A DNA stretch of 24,484 nucleotides from the NCBI GenBank assembly GCA_905205195.1, contig CAJLCS010000030.1, positions 1 to 24,484 on the forward strand, given 5' to 3'. Below are positions 13,217-20,296 of the stretch, piece by piece; the stretch's first letter is position 1; each line of letters begins with the position of its first letter. Source of the stretch: an uncultured Eubacteriales bacterium. Lineage in GTDB: Bacteria; Bacillota; Clostridia; Oscillospirales; Oscillospiraceae. The translations under genes were made by a program, and so were the position numbers. The notes under the pieces were generated by a model. The model searched no databases, had not been told where the DNA came from, and worked only from the letters and a program-made list of their open reading frames with translations.

Positions 13217-13554
13217 GCCATTTCCAGCGCCAGCATCTTTCCGCCGAGAATGTGGAAATGCAGATGGGGCACCGTCTGGCCCGCGTCGGCGCCGCAGTTG
13301 GACACCACCCGGTAGCCGCCGGTCAGTCCCTCCGCCGCCGCGATTTTCGGGATCACCTCGAAGATATGGGCCACGATGCCGCTGTTTTCCGGCGTCACCT
13401 GATTCACGGAATCCAGATGGGCCTTGGGAATCACCAGAATGTGGGTCGGCGCCTGGGGCGCGATATCCCGGAAGGCAAACACGGTCTCGTCCTCGTACAC
13501 CTTGGTGGACGGGATCTGACCCGCAATAATCTTACAGAACAGACAATCCGACAT
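13213..13554 (-). CDS. HIT-family (Hint-like) nucleotide hydrolase
   Basis: A 113-residue protein with the histidine triad HLHFH (97-101), zinc-type cysteines at 4 and 7 (CLFC), and the KAHLDSVNQVTPEN stretch. Length is normal for Hint proteins, cytosolic homodimers that hydrolyse AMP-lysine or AMP-NH2-type phosphoramidates. It begins 15 bases after the COG2426 gene, so the two are probably co-transcribed. The GGAGG before the ATG supports this start. Confidence 0.92.
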   Translation of the reverse strand: MSDCLFCKIIAGQIPSTKVYEDETVFAFRDIAPQAPTHILVIPKAHLDSVNQVTPENSGIVAHIFEVIPKIAAAEGLTGGYRVVSNCGADAGQTVPHLHFHILGGKMLALEMA

Positions 13555-13569
13555 GATTTTTTCCTCCTA

Positions 13570-14061
13570 TTATGACAGTCCAAACACGCTCAGCAGGCCG
13601 CTGCTGGCCAGCGCCATAATGACCCCCGCCAGCACCACGCCCAGTGAAACGGACAGGGCCGTTGTTTTGATGCCCATATCCAGAAAGCTTGCCCCCAGCG
13701 TCCCGGTCCACGCGCCGGTGCCCGGAATGGGAACGCCCACAAAGAGCATCAGCGCCGCGAACAGGCCGCCCCGGCCGGTTTTCCGCACCAGCTTCTGCCC
13801 GGCCCGCTCGCCCTTCACCAGAAGCCCCCGGCAAATTCTTCCGATATACCGTTTGTTCTTCCCCCAGTTCAGGATTTTCCGGGCAAAAAAGTAGATAAAC
13901 GGCACCGGCAGCATATTGCCCAGCACGCAGGTCAGCAGCGCCGGGAAAAAGGGCAGCCCCATCCCCACCGCCACGGGAACCGCAACCCGCAGCTCCGCCA
14001 GCGGCAGCATGGAGATGAAAAACACCGTCAGATATTGATGGAACATCGGAATCACCGCCAC
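13570..14061 (-). CDS. Small multidrug-export-like membrane protein (COG2426)
   Basis: A 163-residue membrane protein with four or five hydrophobic segments. FFISMLPLAELRVAVPVAVGMGLPF at the N-terminus and FVGVPIPGTGAWTGTLGASFLDM in the second half match the COG2426/Sm_multidrug_ex family, whose real substrate is not established. The annotated start is GTG at 14061; ATG at 14046 is an alternative with GGCGGTG upstream. The promoter at 14104-14076 would give only about an 8-base leader for the GTG, so the ATG may be the real start. Confidence 0.78.
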   Translation of the reverse strand: MAVIPMFHQYLTVFFISMLPLAELRVAVPVAVGMGLPFFPALLTCVLGNMLPVPFIYFFARKILNWGKNKRYIGRICRGLLVKGERAGQKLVRKTGRGGLFAALMLFVGVPIPGTGAWTGTLGASFLDMGIKTTALSVSLGVVLAGVIMALASSGLLSVFGLS

Positions 14062-14075
14062 AAGAAGTTGCCCCT

Positions 14076-14104
14076 ATTGTACCATGGGACGCCCCGCCGC
14101 GCAA
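14076..14104 (-). promoter_or_regulatory. Possible promoter for the COG2426-HIT pair
   Basis: TTGCGC (14104-14099), 17-base spacer, TACAAT (14081-14076). A GC-rich inverted repeat (GCCCCG...CGGGGC) lies just upstream and may end the preceding operon. Confidence 0.5.
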
Positions 14105-14126
14105 GCGAGCCGGGGCTAAGCTTTGT

Positions 14127-14774
14127 TTAAGATTTCCGGAGCAGCGGCTCCATTTCCGCATAGCTGCCGATGCGCCAGTCGCAGTCCAGCTGCTCCGGCA
14201 CCGCCGGGCACATCAGGTGCAGCGTGTGAATCCCGGCGTTCCGGCCGCTGCCCAGGTCGCACTCCCGGTCCCCCACCATGACGGATTCCTCCGGCTTCAT
14301 GCCGTACTCCTTCATCAGGGCCAGCACCCCGTCCGGCGACGGCTTCCAGGCAAAGCCCGGGGTTTCCGGGGCCATAATGTCCCGGAACAGGTCCGTCATG
14401 CCGTATTTGGCAAGATAGGCCCGGGTTTCCTCCAGCTTCCGGTGGGTAAAAATGTAATTGTACCGGCCGGAATCCCGGATCTCCGTCAGGGCCTCCCGGA
14501 CCCCCGCCATGGGCTGGGCCTCCAGCTCCCGGTTGGCCTGACGGTGGCAGACCTGATAGGCCTCGTTCAGCGCTTCCAGCGGAATCTGATACGTCTCGGC
14601 GTAGTATTTCATGGCCGCGGGAATGCAGTCGAGCATCAGGCCCATGGCCTGCACCGGATCGGCATCCCGGCCGAACTGCCCCAGCGCCGTCCGCAGGTTC
14701 CGGATAATCACCGGATAGGTGTCGAACAGCGTTCCGTCAAAATCCCAGATAAAATGCCGTAATGTTTCGCTCAC
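14127..14774 (-). CDS. HAD-superfamily phosphatase (phosphoglycolate phosphatase-like)
   Basis: A 215-residue HAD hydrolase. Motif I DFDGTLFDT places the catalytic aspartates at 11 and 13. Motif II is FTHRK, motif III the lysine in WKPSPDG, and motif IV GDRECDLGSGRNAG. The helical cap lies between motifs I and II, as in Gph/PgmB-type enzymes. The substrate cannot be told from sequence. The start is GTG (14774) with AAGGAAG upstream. It follows the CooT gene by 15 bases, so it belongs to the metal-locus operon by position, though its role there is unclear. Confidence 0.9.
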   Translation of the reverse strand: MSETLRHFIWDFDGTLFDTYPVIIRNLRTALGQFGRDADPVQAMGLMLDCIPAAMKYYAETYQIPLEALNEAYQVCHRQANRELEAQPMAGVREALTEIRDSGRYNYIFTHRKLEETRAYLAKYGMTDLFRDIMAPETPGFAWKPSPDGVLALMKEYGMKPEESVMVGDRECDLGSGRNAGIHTLHLMCPAVPEQLDCDWRIGSYAEMEPLLRKS

Positions 14775-14789
14775 CGGCCGCTTCCTTTC

Positions 14790-14987
14790 TCAGGCCGAAG
14801 CCTTTTCCTTCACAATGACGTAGCCGTCCACCAGGTTGGCCTTTTCCAGCGTGCCCTCGATGGCCATCTGACGCTCCATCAGGTCCGTCAGAATCACATA
14901 GCCCTCCTTGCACTCGATGGTCATGACGTTTTTCATGGCCACGGTTTCCGGCGTCATCTTATTCTTATAAACGGTTGAAAGACACAT
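14790..14987 (-). CDS. CooT-family nickel-binding protein
   Basis: A 65-residue protein that begins MCLSTVY, the hallmark of the CooT family. The conserved N-terminal Cys2 binds nickel in the Rhodospirillum rubrum protein involved in CO dehydrogenase maturation. The rest (VMTIECKEGYVILTDLMERQMAIEGTLEKANLVDGYVIV) fits the family's small beta fold. The ATG has AAGGAAG upstream. It sits 14 bases after the His-rich gene and 15 bases before the HAD gene. No CO dehydrogenase or hydrogenase is in the window, so the client enzyme is unknown. Confidence 0.88.
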   Translation of the reverse strand: MCLSTVYKNKMTPETVAMKNVMTIECKEGYVILTDLMERQMAIEGTLEKANLVDGYVIVKEKASA

Positions 14988-15001
14988 GGCTTCCCACTTC
15001 C

Positions 15002-15334
15002 TTATTTCACATCCAGGCTGGCCAGCACCGTGCTCAGCCGCAGATTGCCCTTTTCAAAATCGGACACGGCGGCCATCACCTGCTCGTAGGCGACGTGGCT
15101 GCCCGCCTTGTCCAGCTGCACGGCCAGATCCGCCAGCTCCTTGGTGTGGGCGGCGTTGTGGCCGATCATATACTTCATCAGCGCCAGCAGCTCCTCCATG
15201 GGGGTATGCTCGCAGCCGCCGGAGCAGGCGGTACACTCGCCGCCGCAGTCATGGGAATGGCTGTGGTTGTGGTCGTGGTCGTGCTCGTGGTCGTGGGTAT
15301 GGCCGCCGGCGGAATGATCGTGATCAAGATGCAT
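15002..15334 (-). CDS. Histidine-rich putative metal-binding protein
   Basis: A 110-residue protein. The first ~33 residues are dominated by His and Asp in His-x-His patterns (HDHSAGGHTHDHEHDHDHNH), then CGGECTACSGGC with four cysteines, then a helical domain (MEELLALMKYMIGHNAAHTKELADLAVQLDKAG). The ATG at 15334 follows AAAGGAG, with a consensus promoter upstream; an earlier frame extension lacks support. The layout suggests storage or chaperoning of nickel, cobalt or copper. The next gene is CooT and the divergent gene is a metal sensor, so nickel is the best guess. I do not recognise a named family for the C-terminal domain. Confidence 0.82.
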   Translation of the reverse strand: MHLDHDHSAGGHTHDHEHDHDHNHSHSHDCGGECTACSGGCEHTPMEELLALMKYMIGHNAAHTKELADLAVQLDKAGSHVAYEQVMAAVSDFEKGNLRLSTVLASLDVK

Positions 15335-15368
15335 AAAAAGCACTCCTTTTTGTTTGTTTCTTCCTTCT

Positions 15369-15396
15369 ATTATACCACAGATTCCGATTCTGTCAA
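15369..15396 (-). promoter_or_regulatory. Promoter of the His-rich/CooT operon
   Basis: TTGACA (15396-15391), 16-base spacer, TATAAT (15374-15369). It is back to back with the sensor promoter. Confidence 0.82.
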
Positions 15397-15419
15397 AGGA
15401 TTTTCTTTTTCCGAAATAT

Positions 15420-15461
15420 CCCCGGGGCAGGGTTGCCAGGCCGGGAAAAATGGGGTATAAT
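15420..15461 (+). promoter_or_regulatory. Sensor promoter and possible metal-sensor operator
   Basis: TTGCCA (15433-15438), 17-base spacer, TATAAT (15456-15461) drives the CsoR-type gene. A CCCCGGGG palindrome (15420-15427) and a GGGG next to the -10 resemble the G/C-tract operators of CsoR/RcnR regulators, so both divergent promoters may be under its control. Confidence 0.65.
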
Positions 15462-15491
15462 AGTGGAAATTTTGTAAAGGAGGCCACTGCC

Positions 15492-15821
15492 ATGGACGAA
15501 CATTATGAGGAGCACGACCACGCCTATCTTCATGCCCACGGCATCCCCCATTCCCACGGCCACGTTCACGAGAATCAGAAGGCCGTCATCAACCGTCTGG
15601 CCCGGGCCATCGGCCATCTGGAGAAGGTCAAGCGCATGGTGGAGGAGGGCAACGACTGCTCCGAGGTGCTGATTCAGCTGGCCGCCGTCCGCTCGGCGCT
15701 GGAAAACACGGGCAAGGTCATTCTCCAGGACCATATGCGCCACTGCATGGTGGACGCCGTGGCGGCAGGCGATCAGGAGGCCATCGAGGGGCTGCTGCAG
15801 GCGATTGATAAGTTTATCTGA
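15492..15821 (+). CDS. CsoR/RcnR-family metal-sensing repressor with His-rich N-terminus
   Basis: A 109-residue DUF156 four-helix regulator. The core (QKAVINRLARAIGHLEKVKRMVEEGNDC...) places Cys56, His81 and Cys85 at CsoR spacing (25 and 4 residues), the Cys-His-Cys set used for Cu(I). The first 28 residues carry eight or more histidines (HDHAYLHAHGIPHSHGHVH), which is unusual for CsoR and suggests Ni or Co sensing instead, as in RcnR/InrS types. It represses when metal-free. Divergent from the His-rich/CooT operon with shared intergenic DNA. The ATG at 15492 has AAAGGAGG upstream; the longer frame is not plausible. Confidence 0.9.
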   Translation: MDEHYEEHDHAYLHAHGIPHSHGHVHENQKAVINRLARAIGHLEKVKRMVEEGNDCSEVLIQLAAVRSALENTGKVILQDHMRHCMVDAVAAGDQEAIEGLLQAIDKFI

Positions 15822-15960
15822 GAACGAAGGCGGAGGTGTGCGCCGGAAGGGACGCGATTGAGGAAGGTTCGGGTCACGCCGTGTATGGACGGTTCCGTTT
15901 CATCTACATCCCTTGCGGGATGCATCCGAAACGAAAGGGACTCTCCCACGGGCACAACGC
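15822..15960. other. Structured intergenic element between the sensor gene and the tRNA
   Basis: These 139 bases hold no supported gene. A long imperfect hairpin covers 15894-15931 (CGTTTC...GAAACG outside, ATCCC/GGGAT inside, loop TTGC), preceded by CCGT/ACGG and GGCG/CGCC stems. It could be a 3' UTR structure, a processed RNA or a dispersed repeat. Frames read through it look like non-coding repeat translations I have seen near tRNAs, but I cannot confirm this. Confidence 0.4.
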
Positions 15961-15996
15961 AAAAACAGGTTATCCCGCATGGGATAACCTGTTTTT
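15961..15996. terminator. Bidirectional terminator between the sensor gene and tRNA-Arg
   Basis: A perfect 16-bp stem (15961-15976 with 15981-15996), loop GCAT, with five A on one side and five T on the other, so it can work on both strands. It directly follows the tRNA 3' end. Confidence 0.92.
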
Positions 15997-16071
15997 GGTA
16001 CGCCAGAAGGGACTCGAACCCCCAACCCTCGGAACCGGAATCCGATGCTCTATCCATTGAGCCACTGGCGC
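15996..16071 (-). tRNA. tRNA-Arg (anticodon CCG)
   Basis: A full cloverleaf on the minus strand: acceptor GCGCCAG/CTGGCGT, D arm GCTC/GAGC, anticodon stem TCGGA/TCCGA with loop TTCCGGT (anticodon CCG, reading CGG), five-base variable region, T arm GGGGG TTCGAGT CCCTT, discriminator A, and CCA encoded in the gene. The first acceptor pair is G-U (1-72) and the T stem has two G-U pairs, slightly weaker than usual. Total 76 nt. Confidence 0.95.
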
Positions 16072-16090
16072 ATATCTGATTTGCTTTGCT

Positions 16091-16119
16091 ATTATAGCAG
16101 AGTTTTCTCCGTTTGTAAA
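16091..16119 (-). promoter_or_regulatory. tRNA-Arg promoter
   Basis: TTTACA (16119-16114), 17-base spacer, TATAAT (16096-16091), 20 bases before the tRNA 5' end. Confidence 0.8.
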
Positions 16120-16165
16120 GAGGTAATTTGGAAAAAATGCGCGTCGGCCGGAAATCGGAAAACGG

Positions 16166-16194
16166 TTGTTTTCTCGACGGCATTGTGCTATGAT
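16166..16194 (+). promoter_or_regulatory. Promoter of the DivIVA-like gene
   Basis: TTGTTT (16166-16171), 17-base spacer, extended -10 TGCTATGAT (TATGAT at 16189-16194). Confidence 0.65.
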
Positions 16195-16226
16195 ATTGGA
16201 AAGAATTCTGGCAAGGAGGGCGCTTT

Positions 16227-16781
16227 ATGGCATCTTCGCACAATTTTCGCTCCGCACTCAACGGCTTCAACCGGGAGGACGTGGTGCATTATCTGGAATA
16301 TCTCAACGCCCGGCAGCAGGCCGAGCAGAACCGGCTTCAAGCCGAGATCGGCCGCCTGACCGCCGAGGTGGAGCGCCTGCAGACGGCCCCCGCCCCTCAG
16401 GATGTCACTGGCGAGCTGGAGGCCGCCAACCGGCGCTGCGCCGAACTGGAGGAACGCTGCACCCGGCTTCAGGCCGAGCTGGAGCAGGCCAAGGCCGCCT
16501 CGGCTGCCAAATCCGACGATGAGCTGGAGGCCTACCGCCGGGCCGAGCGGGCCGAGCGGACGGCCCAGGCCCGGGCCGATCAGATTTACCTGCAGGCCAC
16601 CGGCGTTCTGGCCGATGCCACCGCCAAGGTGCAGGAGGCCTCCGAGCTGGTCAGCGGCGCCTCCGACCAGCTGTCCGGCCAGCTGGAGCAGTGGCGTCAG
16701 GCGGTGGAATCCGGCAAATCCCTGCTCACCGAGGCCGCCGGGACGCTGGCCGCCATCCATCCCGCAGGAGACGAGACCTGA
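16227..16781 (+). CDS. DivIVA-like coiled-coil protein
   Basis: A 184-residue protein. The N-terminus FRSALNGFNREDVVHYLEYL matches the DivIVA/GpsB lipid-binding motif (FNREDV). A coiled coil rich in Ala, Glu, Leu and Arg runs from about residue 28 to 120, and a second helical part follows. DivIVA proteins gather at curved membrane and recruit division or wall-synthesis factors; this one is shorter than classical DivIVA and not next to the ylm/fts cluster. The ATG follows AAGGAGG. Its stop overlaps the start of the FliB-like gene by one base, so the two are co-translated. Confidence 0.8.
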   Translation: MASSHNFRSALNGFNREDVVHYLEYLNARQQAEQNRLQAEIGRLTAEVERLQTAPAPQDVTGELEAANRRCAELEERCTRLQAELEQAKAASAAKSDDELEAYRRAERAERTAQARADQIYLQATGVLADATAKVQEASELVSGASDQLSGQLEQWRQAVESGKSLLTEAAGTLAAIHPAGDET

Positions 16782-17776
16782 TGCGGCAGACCCGCCCCGC
16801 CTATTTTGACCGGTTCCGCTGTCTGGCCGGTGCCTGTCCGGACAGCTGCTGCGCCGGGTGGGAAATCGACGTGGACGACGTGTCCGCCGCCCGGTATCGG
16901 ACGCTTCCCGGTCCGCTGGGGGACCGGCTCCGGCAGGTGCTGGAGGAGACCGAGGACGGCGTCCGGTTCCGGTGCACAGACGGCCGCTGTCCCATGTGGC
17001 GGCAGGACGGACTGTGCCAAATTCAGGCGGAGCTGGGCGAAGCGGCCCTGTGCGACGTCTGCCGGGAGTTTCCCCGGCTGACCCACGACTACGGCGCCTT
17101 CCGGGAGCTGGGGCTGGAGCTTTCCTGCCCCGAAGCAGCCCGGCTGATTCTGTCGGACCCCGGCGGGCCGCTGCTTTCCCGGACGGTTCCTGACCCGGCG
17201 GAGGAGCCGGAGGATCCCGATGCGCTGGAAACGCTGCTGCGGACCCGGGAACAGGCCTTCACGCTTCTCCGGCAGCCCGGACCGATCCGGCAGCGGCTGG
17301 CGCTGCTGCTGCTCTACGGCTATCAGGTCCAGGCGGAGCTGGACGGGGCGGAAGCCGCCCCCTTTGACCCGGAAGATGCCCTCCGCGCCGGTCGGGCGCT
17401 GGCCGAAGGCGCGGACACGCCGTCCTTTCTGCCGCTTTTCCGGTCGCTGGAGATTCTGACGCCCCAATGGCGGCAGCGGCTGGACCGTCCCGCCGCCGCG
17501 ACGGACTGGGACGGGCCTTACGAGGCGCTGGCCCGGTATGGCGTGCTGCGCTACTGGCTTCAGGCCGTCAGCGACTACGATCTGGCGGCCCGGGTAAAGC
17601 TGGTGGTACTCTCCTGCCTGCTGACGGCGGAGCTGGGCGGCGATTTTTTGCAGACGGCTCAGCTTTACGCCAAGGAAATTGAAAACGACGCGGACAATCT
17701 GGACGCGCTGCTGGATGCCGCCTACACCCATCCCGCCCTCACCGATGCCGCCCTGCTGCATCGACTGCTTTTCTGA
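16781..17776 (+). CDS. FliB-like protein (flagellin lysine-N-methylase family)
   Basis: A 331-residue protein with the cysteine pattern of the FliB family: FRCLAGACPDSCCAGWEIDV near the N-terminus (Cys14, 19, 23, 24), GRCPMWRQDGLCQIQ, and ALCDVCREFPR before residue 110, then a helical C-terminal half. FliB in Salmonella methylates flagellin lysines and needs an iron-sulphur cluster; the cysteines here could hold such a cluster. The family is common in non-motile gut clostridia, and no flagellar gene is in this window, so the true target may be another protein. The start overlaps the DivIVA-like stop (TGATG), with AGGAGA upstream. Confidence 0.82.
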   Translation: MRQTRPAYFDRFRCLAGACPDSCCAGWEIDVDDVSAARYRTLPGPLGDRLRQVLEETEDGVRFRCTDGRCPMWRQDGLCQIQAELGEAALCDVCREFPRLTHDYGAFRELGLELSCPEAARLILSDPGGPLLSRTVPDPAEEPEDPDALETLLRTREQAFTLLRQPGPIRQRLALLLLYGYQVQAELDGAEAAPFDPEDALRAGRALAEGADTPSFLPLFRSLEILTPQWRQRLDRPAAATDWDGPYEALARYGVLRYWLQAVSDYDLAARVKLVVLSCLLTAELGGDFLQTAQLYAKEIENDADNLDALLDAAYTHPALTDAALLHRLLF

Positions 17777-17794
17777 ACAACATCGCGCCGGAGG

Positions 17795-18634
17795 TCACAG
17801 AACGTGATTCCCGGCGCGGATTTTTTTGCGGTATTGCAGCGGCGATTCGCCGCACAGCTGCTTGAATCGCCGGGCAAAATAGAACTGGTCGCAGTAGCCC
17901 AGCGACTCGCTGATTTCCCCGATGCTCCGGCCGGTCCGCAGCAGCTGCCACTGGGCCGCCGCCATGAGCTGATCGTCCAGATACCGGCCGATGGTCACGC
18001 CGGTCTCCCGGCGGAACCGCTCCGTCAGGAAGCTGCGGGACACGAACAGCCGCCGGGCCAGCTGCTCCACGCTGAGCCGGGCGGAAAGATTGGCCTGAAT
18101 GTAGGAAATGGTGTCCTGAATCCAGGGCGAATAGGTCCGCATGGCGTCGGAGGCGAAGTCGTACTCCGTCAGGATCTGGTCCATCAGCCGGTACAGCTCC
18201 GTTTTTACCTGCACCAGATCCGCCAGCCGGTTGCTGCCGTACCGGGCCGCCAGATTGGCAATCCGGGCCGGTTCCACCGACGCAACGCCGATGCGGCCGA
18301 AGCCCTGCATCAGGTCGTAACCGTCGGGGCGGAGGATATTGACGTGAAAATAGAGCTTGGTAAACCGGTCCCGGCAGGAATAGTCGAACCGCAGCCCCGG
18401 CGGAATCAGATACAGGTGGCCCGGCTCCATCACCACCCGCTGCTCGTCGGTGGTCAGCACCGCCTCGCCCTCGATCATCAGATACAGCCGGGAAAAGGGC
18501 GAAACCACATTTTCGCTGTTCCAGTCCGGGCTGAGCCGGGCATAGCCGCTGTCGCTGACGGTCAGCTCCATGCCGTTCATCCAGGCGTTCATTTGGGCAT
18601 TGTGTTGAATCTCAAAGTCCTCGTTCTGTGCCAT
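17795..18634 (-). CDS. AraC-family transcriptional regulator
   Basis: A 279-residue regulator. An N-terminal cupin-like sensor domain (GEAVLTTDEQRVVMEPGHLYLIPPGLRFDY, residues about 50-90) is followed by two HTH motifs at the C-terminus (LSVEQLARRLFVSRSFLTERFRRETGVT and IGEISESLGYCDQFYFARRFKQLCGESPLQYRK). It is divergent from the GH29 fucosidase gene with 111 bases between them, so it very likely controls that gene in response to a sugar, perhaps fucose. Convergent with the FliB-like gene, 18 bases away. The ATG at 18634 has GGAGA upstream. Confidence 0.93.
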   Translation of the reverse strand: MAQNEDFEIQHNAQMNAWMNGMELTVSDSGYARLSPDWNSENVVSPFSRLYLMIEGEAVLTTDEQRVVMEPGHLYLIPPGLRFDYSCRDRFTKLYFHVNILRPDGYDLMQGFGRIGVASVEPARIANLAARYGSNRLADLVQVKTELYRLMDQILTEYDFASDAMRTYSPWIQDTISYIQANLSARLSVEQLARRLFVSRSFLTERFRRETGVTIGRYLDDQLMAAAQWQLLRTGRSIGEISESLGYCDQFYFARRFKQLCGESPLQYRKKIRAGNHVL

Positions 18635-18669
18635 TCAATCAATTCTCCATATTCTCCCGCCATTCCTCC

Positions 18670-18696
18670 ATACCACTTCCCGGGCGTCTGTGGTAT
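18670..18696. promoter_or_regulatory. Inverted repeat in the AraC/GH29 divergent region
   Basis: ATACCAC (18670-18676) and GTGGTAT (18690-18696) form a perfect inverted repeat with 13 bases between, midway between the two start codons. A likely operator for the AraC regulator; neither divergent gene has a clear consensus promoter, which fits activation. Confidence 0.5.
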
Positions 18697-18745
18697 GCTG
18701 ATGGCGTAATCTCCATAAAACCTATTGTAACAGGGAGGAACCGCA

Positions 18746-20062
18746 ATGTCCAGCTATGTCACGAAAAAAACGCCCGGCGATACCGCCTGGTTCACCCACG
18801 ACCGGTTCGGCATGTTCATCCACTGGGGCCTGTACGCCATGCCCGCCCGCCACGAGTGGGTCAAAAACCGCGAGTGCATCCCCGAGGAGAAGTACGACCT
18901 CTATTTCAAGCACTTCAACCCCGACCTCTACGACCCGGCCCAGTGGGCTAAGCAGGCCAAGGCCGCCGGCATGAAGTATGTGGTGCTGACCGCCAAGCAC
19001 CACGAGGGCTTCTGTATGTTCGATTCCAAGTACACGGACTACAAATGCACCAACACCCCCGCCGGGCGGGATCTGGTCCGAGAATATGTGGACGCCTTCC
19101 GGGCAGAGGGGCTGCATATCGGCTTTTACTATTCCCTCATCGACTGGCACCACCCGGAGTTCCCCATTGACCAGAATCATCCCCGCCGGAACGACCCCGA
19201 CGCCGAAGAACAGAGCCGGAACCGGGATATGCACAAATATGCCCAATATATGCGGGATCAGGTCACGGAGTTGCTGACCAACTACGGAAAAATCGACATT
19301 CTCTGGTTCGACTTTTCCTACGACAAGGACCCCAAGGCCCCGGCCTGGATGAAGGGCAAGGGCAAGGACGACTGGGAGGCCGAGGCGCTGATCGCCACCG
19401 CCCGGAAGCTCCAGCCCCATATCATCATCGACAACCGGACCCAGATCGATCAGGACCTGTGGACACCGGAGCAGTACCAGCCCACCGAGTGGGTCCGGGA
19501 CCCCAAAACCGGCGAGCTGGTCACCTGGGAGGCCTGCCAGACCTTCTCCGGCTCCTGGGGCTACCATCGGGACGAAATGACCTGGAAATCCCCGGAAATG
19601 CTGATTCAGATGCTGGTCAACACCGTCTCCTGCGGTGGCAATCTGCTGATGAATGTCGGCCCCACCGCCCGGGGGTATCTGGACAGCCGGGCCGAGGCGG
19701 CGCTGAAGGTCTACGCCGATTGGATGAAGTACAACGGCCGCGCCATCTACGGCTGTACCATGGCGGAGCCGGAATTTCTGGCCCTGTGCCCCAACGGGGT
19801 GAAAATGACCCAGAGTCAGGACGGCTCCCGGCTGTATCTCCATCTGTTTTCCTATCCCTTCAGCTTCCTGGAGCTGCCGGGCTTTGCCGGGAAGGTGGAA
19901 TACGCCCAGTTCCTCCACGACGGCAGCGAGCTGCTGTTTACGAAAAAGACCATTCCCCATTTCAGCGAAGGCCGCACCGCCCAGGACAACCTGCTGGCCA
20001 TCCAGCTGCCGGTGGTCAAGCCGCCGGTGCTGGTGCCCGTCATCGAGCTGTTCCTGAAATAA
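18746..20062 (+). CDS. Alpha-L-fucosidase, GH29
   Basis: A 438-residue glycoside hydrolase. The family signature is clear: FGMFIHWGLYAMPARHEWVK near 21-40, TAKHHEGFCMFDSKYTDY at 82-99, GFYYSLIDWHHPEF, and ILWFDFSY with the probable nucleophile Asp189. It releases fucose from glycans, giving access to mucin or milk-oligosaccharide fucose. There is no signal peptide, so it is cytoplasmic and needs imported oligosaccharides; no transporter is in the window. The C-terminal ~90 residues form the usual beta domain. GGAGG before the ATG. Controlled, by position, by the divergent AraC regulator. Confidence 0.95.
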   Translation: MSSYVTKKTPGDTAWFTHDRFGMFIHWGLYAMPARHEWVKNRECIPEEKYDLYFKHFNPDLYDPAQWAKQAKAAGMKYVVLTAKHHEGFCMFDSKYTDYKCTNTPAGRDLVREYVDAFRAEGLHIGFYYSLIDWHHPEFPIDQNHPRRNDPDAEEQSRNRDMHKYAQYMRDQVTELLTNYGKIDILWFDFSYDKDPKAPAWMKGKGKDDWEAEALIATARKLQPHIIIDNRTQIDQDLWTPEQYQPTEWVRDPKTGELVTWEACQTFSGSWGYHRDEMTWKSPEMLIQMLVNTVSCGGNLLMNVGPTARGYLDSRAEAALKVYADWMKYNGRAIYGCTMAEPEFLALCPNGVKMTQSQDGSRLYLHLFSYPFSFLELPGFAGKVEYAQFLHDGSELLFTKKTIPHFSEGRTAQDNLLAIQLPVVKPPVLVPVIELFLK

Positions 20063-20068
20063 CCGAAA

Positions 20069-20097
20069 CCCGGCGCGGAGGTCCCCTCCGCGCCGGG
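20069..20097 (+). terminator. GC-rich hairpin after the fucosidase gene
   Basis: A 13-bp perfect stem CCCGGCGCGGAGG/CCTCCGCGCCGGG with a 3-base loop. It lacks a T tract, so termination efficiency is uncertain. A weak GCC/GGC hairpin with ATTTTT follows near 20125. Confidence 0.65.
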
Positions 20098-20177
20098 CTA
20101 GACTGTCGGAAAAGGCTTGCAGCCTGATCGGCATTTTTGTCGACGTACGCGCCGCCGTCGAAAATGATTACACTTGA

Positions 20178-20199
20178 TTCACCGCCTGCGGGCGGTGAA
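20178..20199. repeat. Intergenic inverted repeat TTCACCGCC/GGCGGTGAA
   Basis: A 9-bp perfect inverted repeat with loop TGCG, between the fucosidase terminator and the GH25 promoter. No T tract. The 20100-20259 stretch holds nothing else I can assign. Confidence 0.6.
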
Positions 20200-20259
20200 C
20201 TTTGCGAGGCTTTGGGATACGCTTGGGGCACAGCAACGCCCCATCCCCACGCCGGGTTC

Positions 20260-20288
20260 TTGCAAGTTTGGCCGTTTTGTGGTATACT
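20260..20288 (+). promoter_or_regulatory. GH25 promoter
   Basis: TTGCAA (20260-20265), 17-base spacer, TATACT (20283-20288). The predicted start at about 20295 is only 2 bases before the first in-frame ATG. Confidence 0.75.
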
Positions 20289-20296
20289 GTCCCCAA

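Noticed and set aside
15773..16270. A 165-codon minus-strand ORF that covers tRNA-Arg
   Set aside because: It is a read-through of the tRNA, its terminator and promoter.
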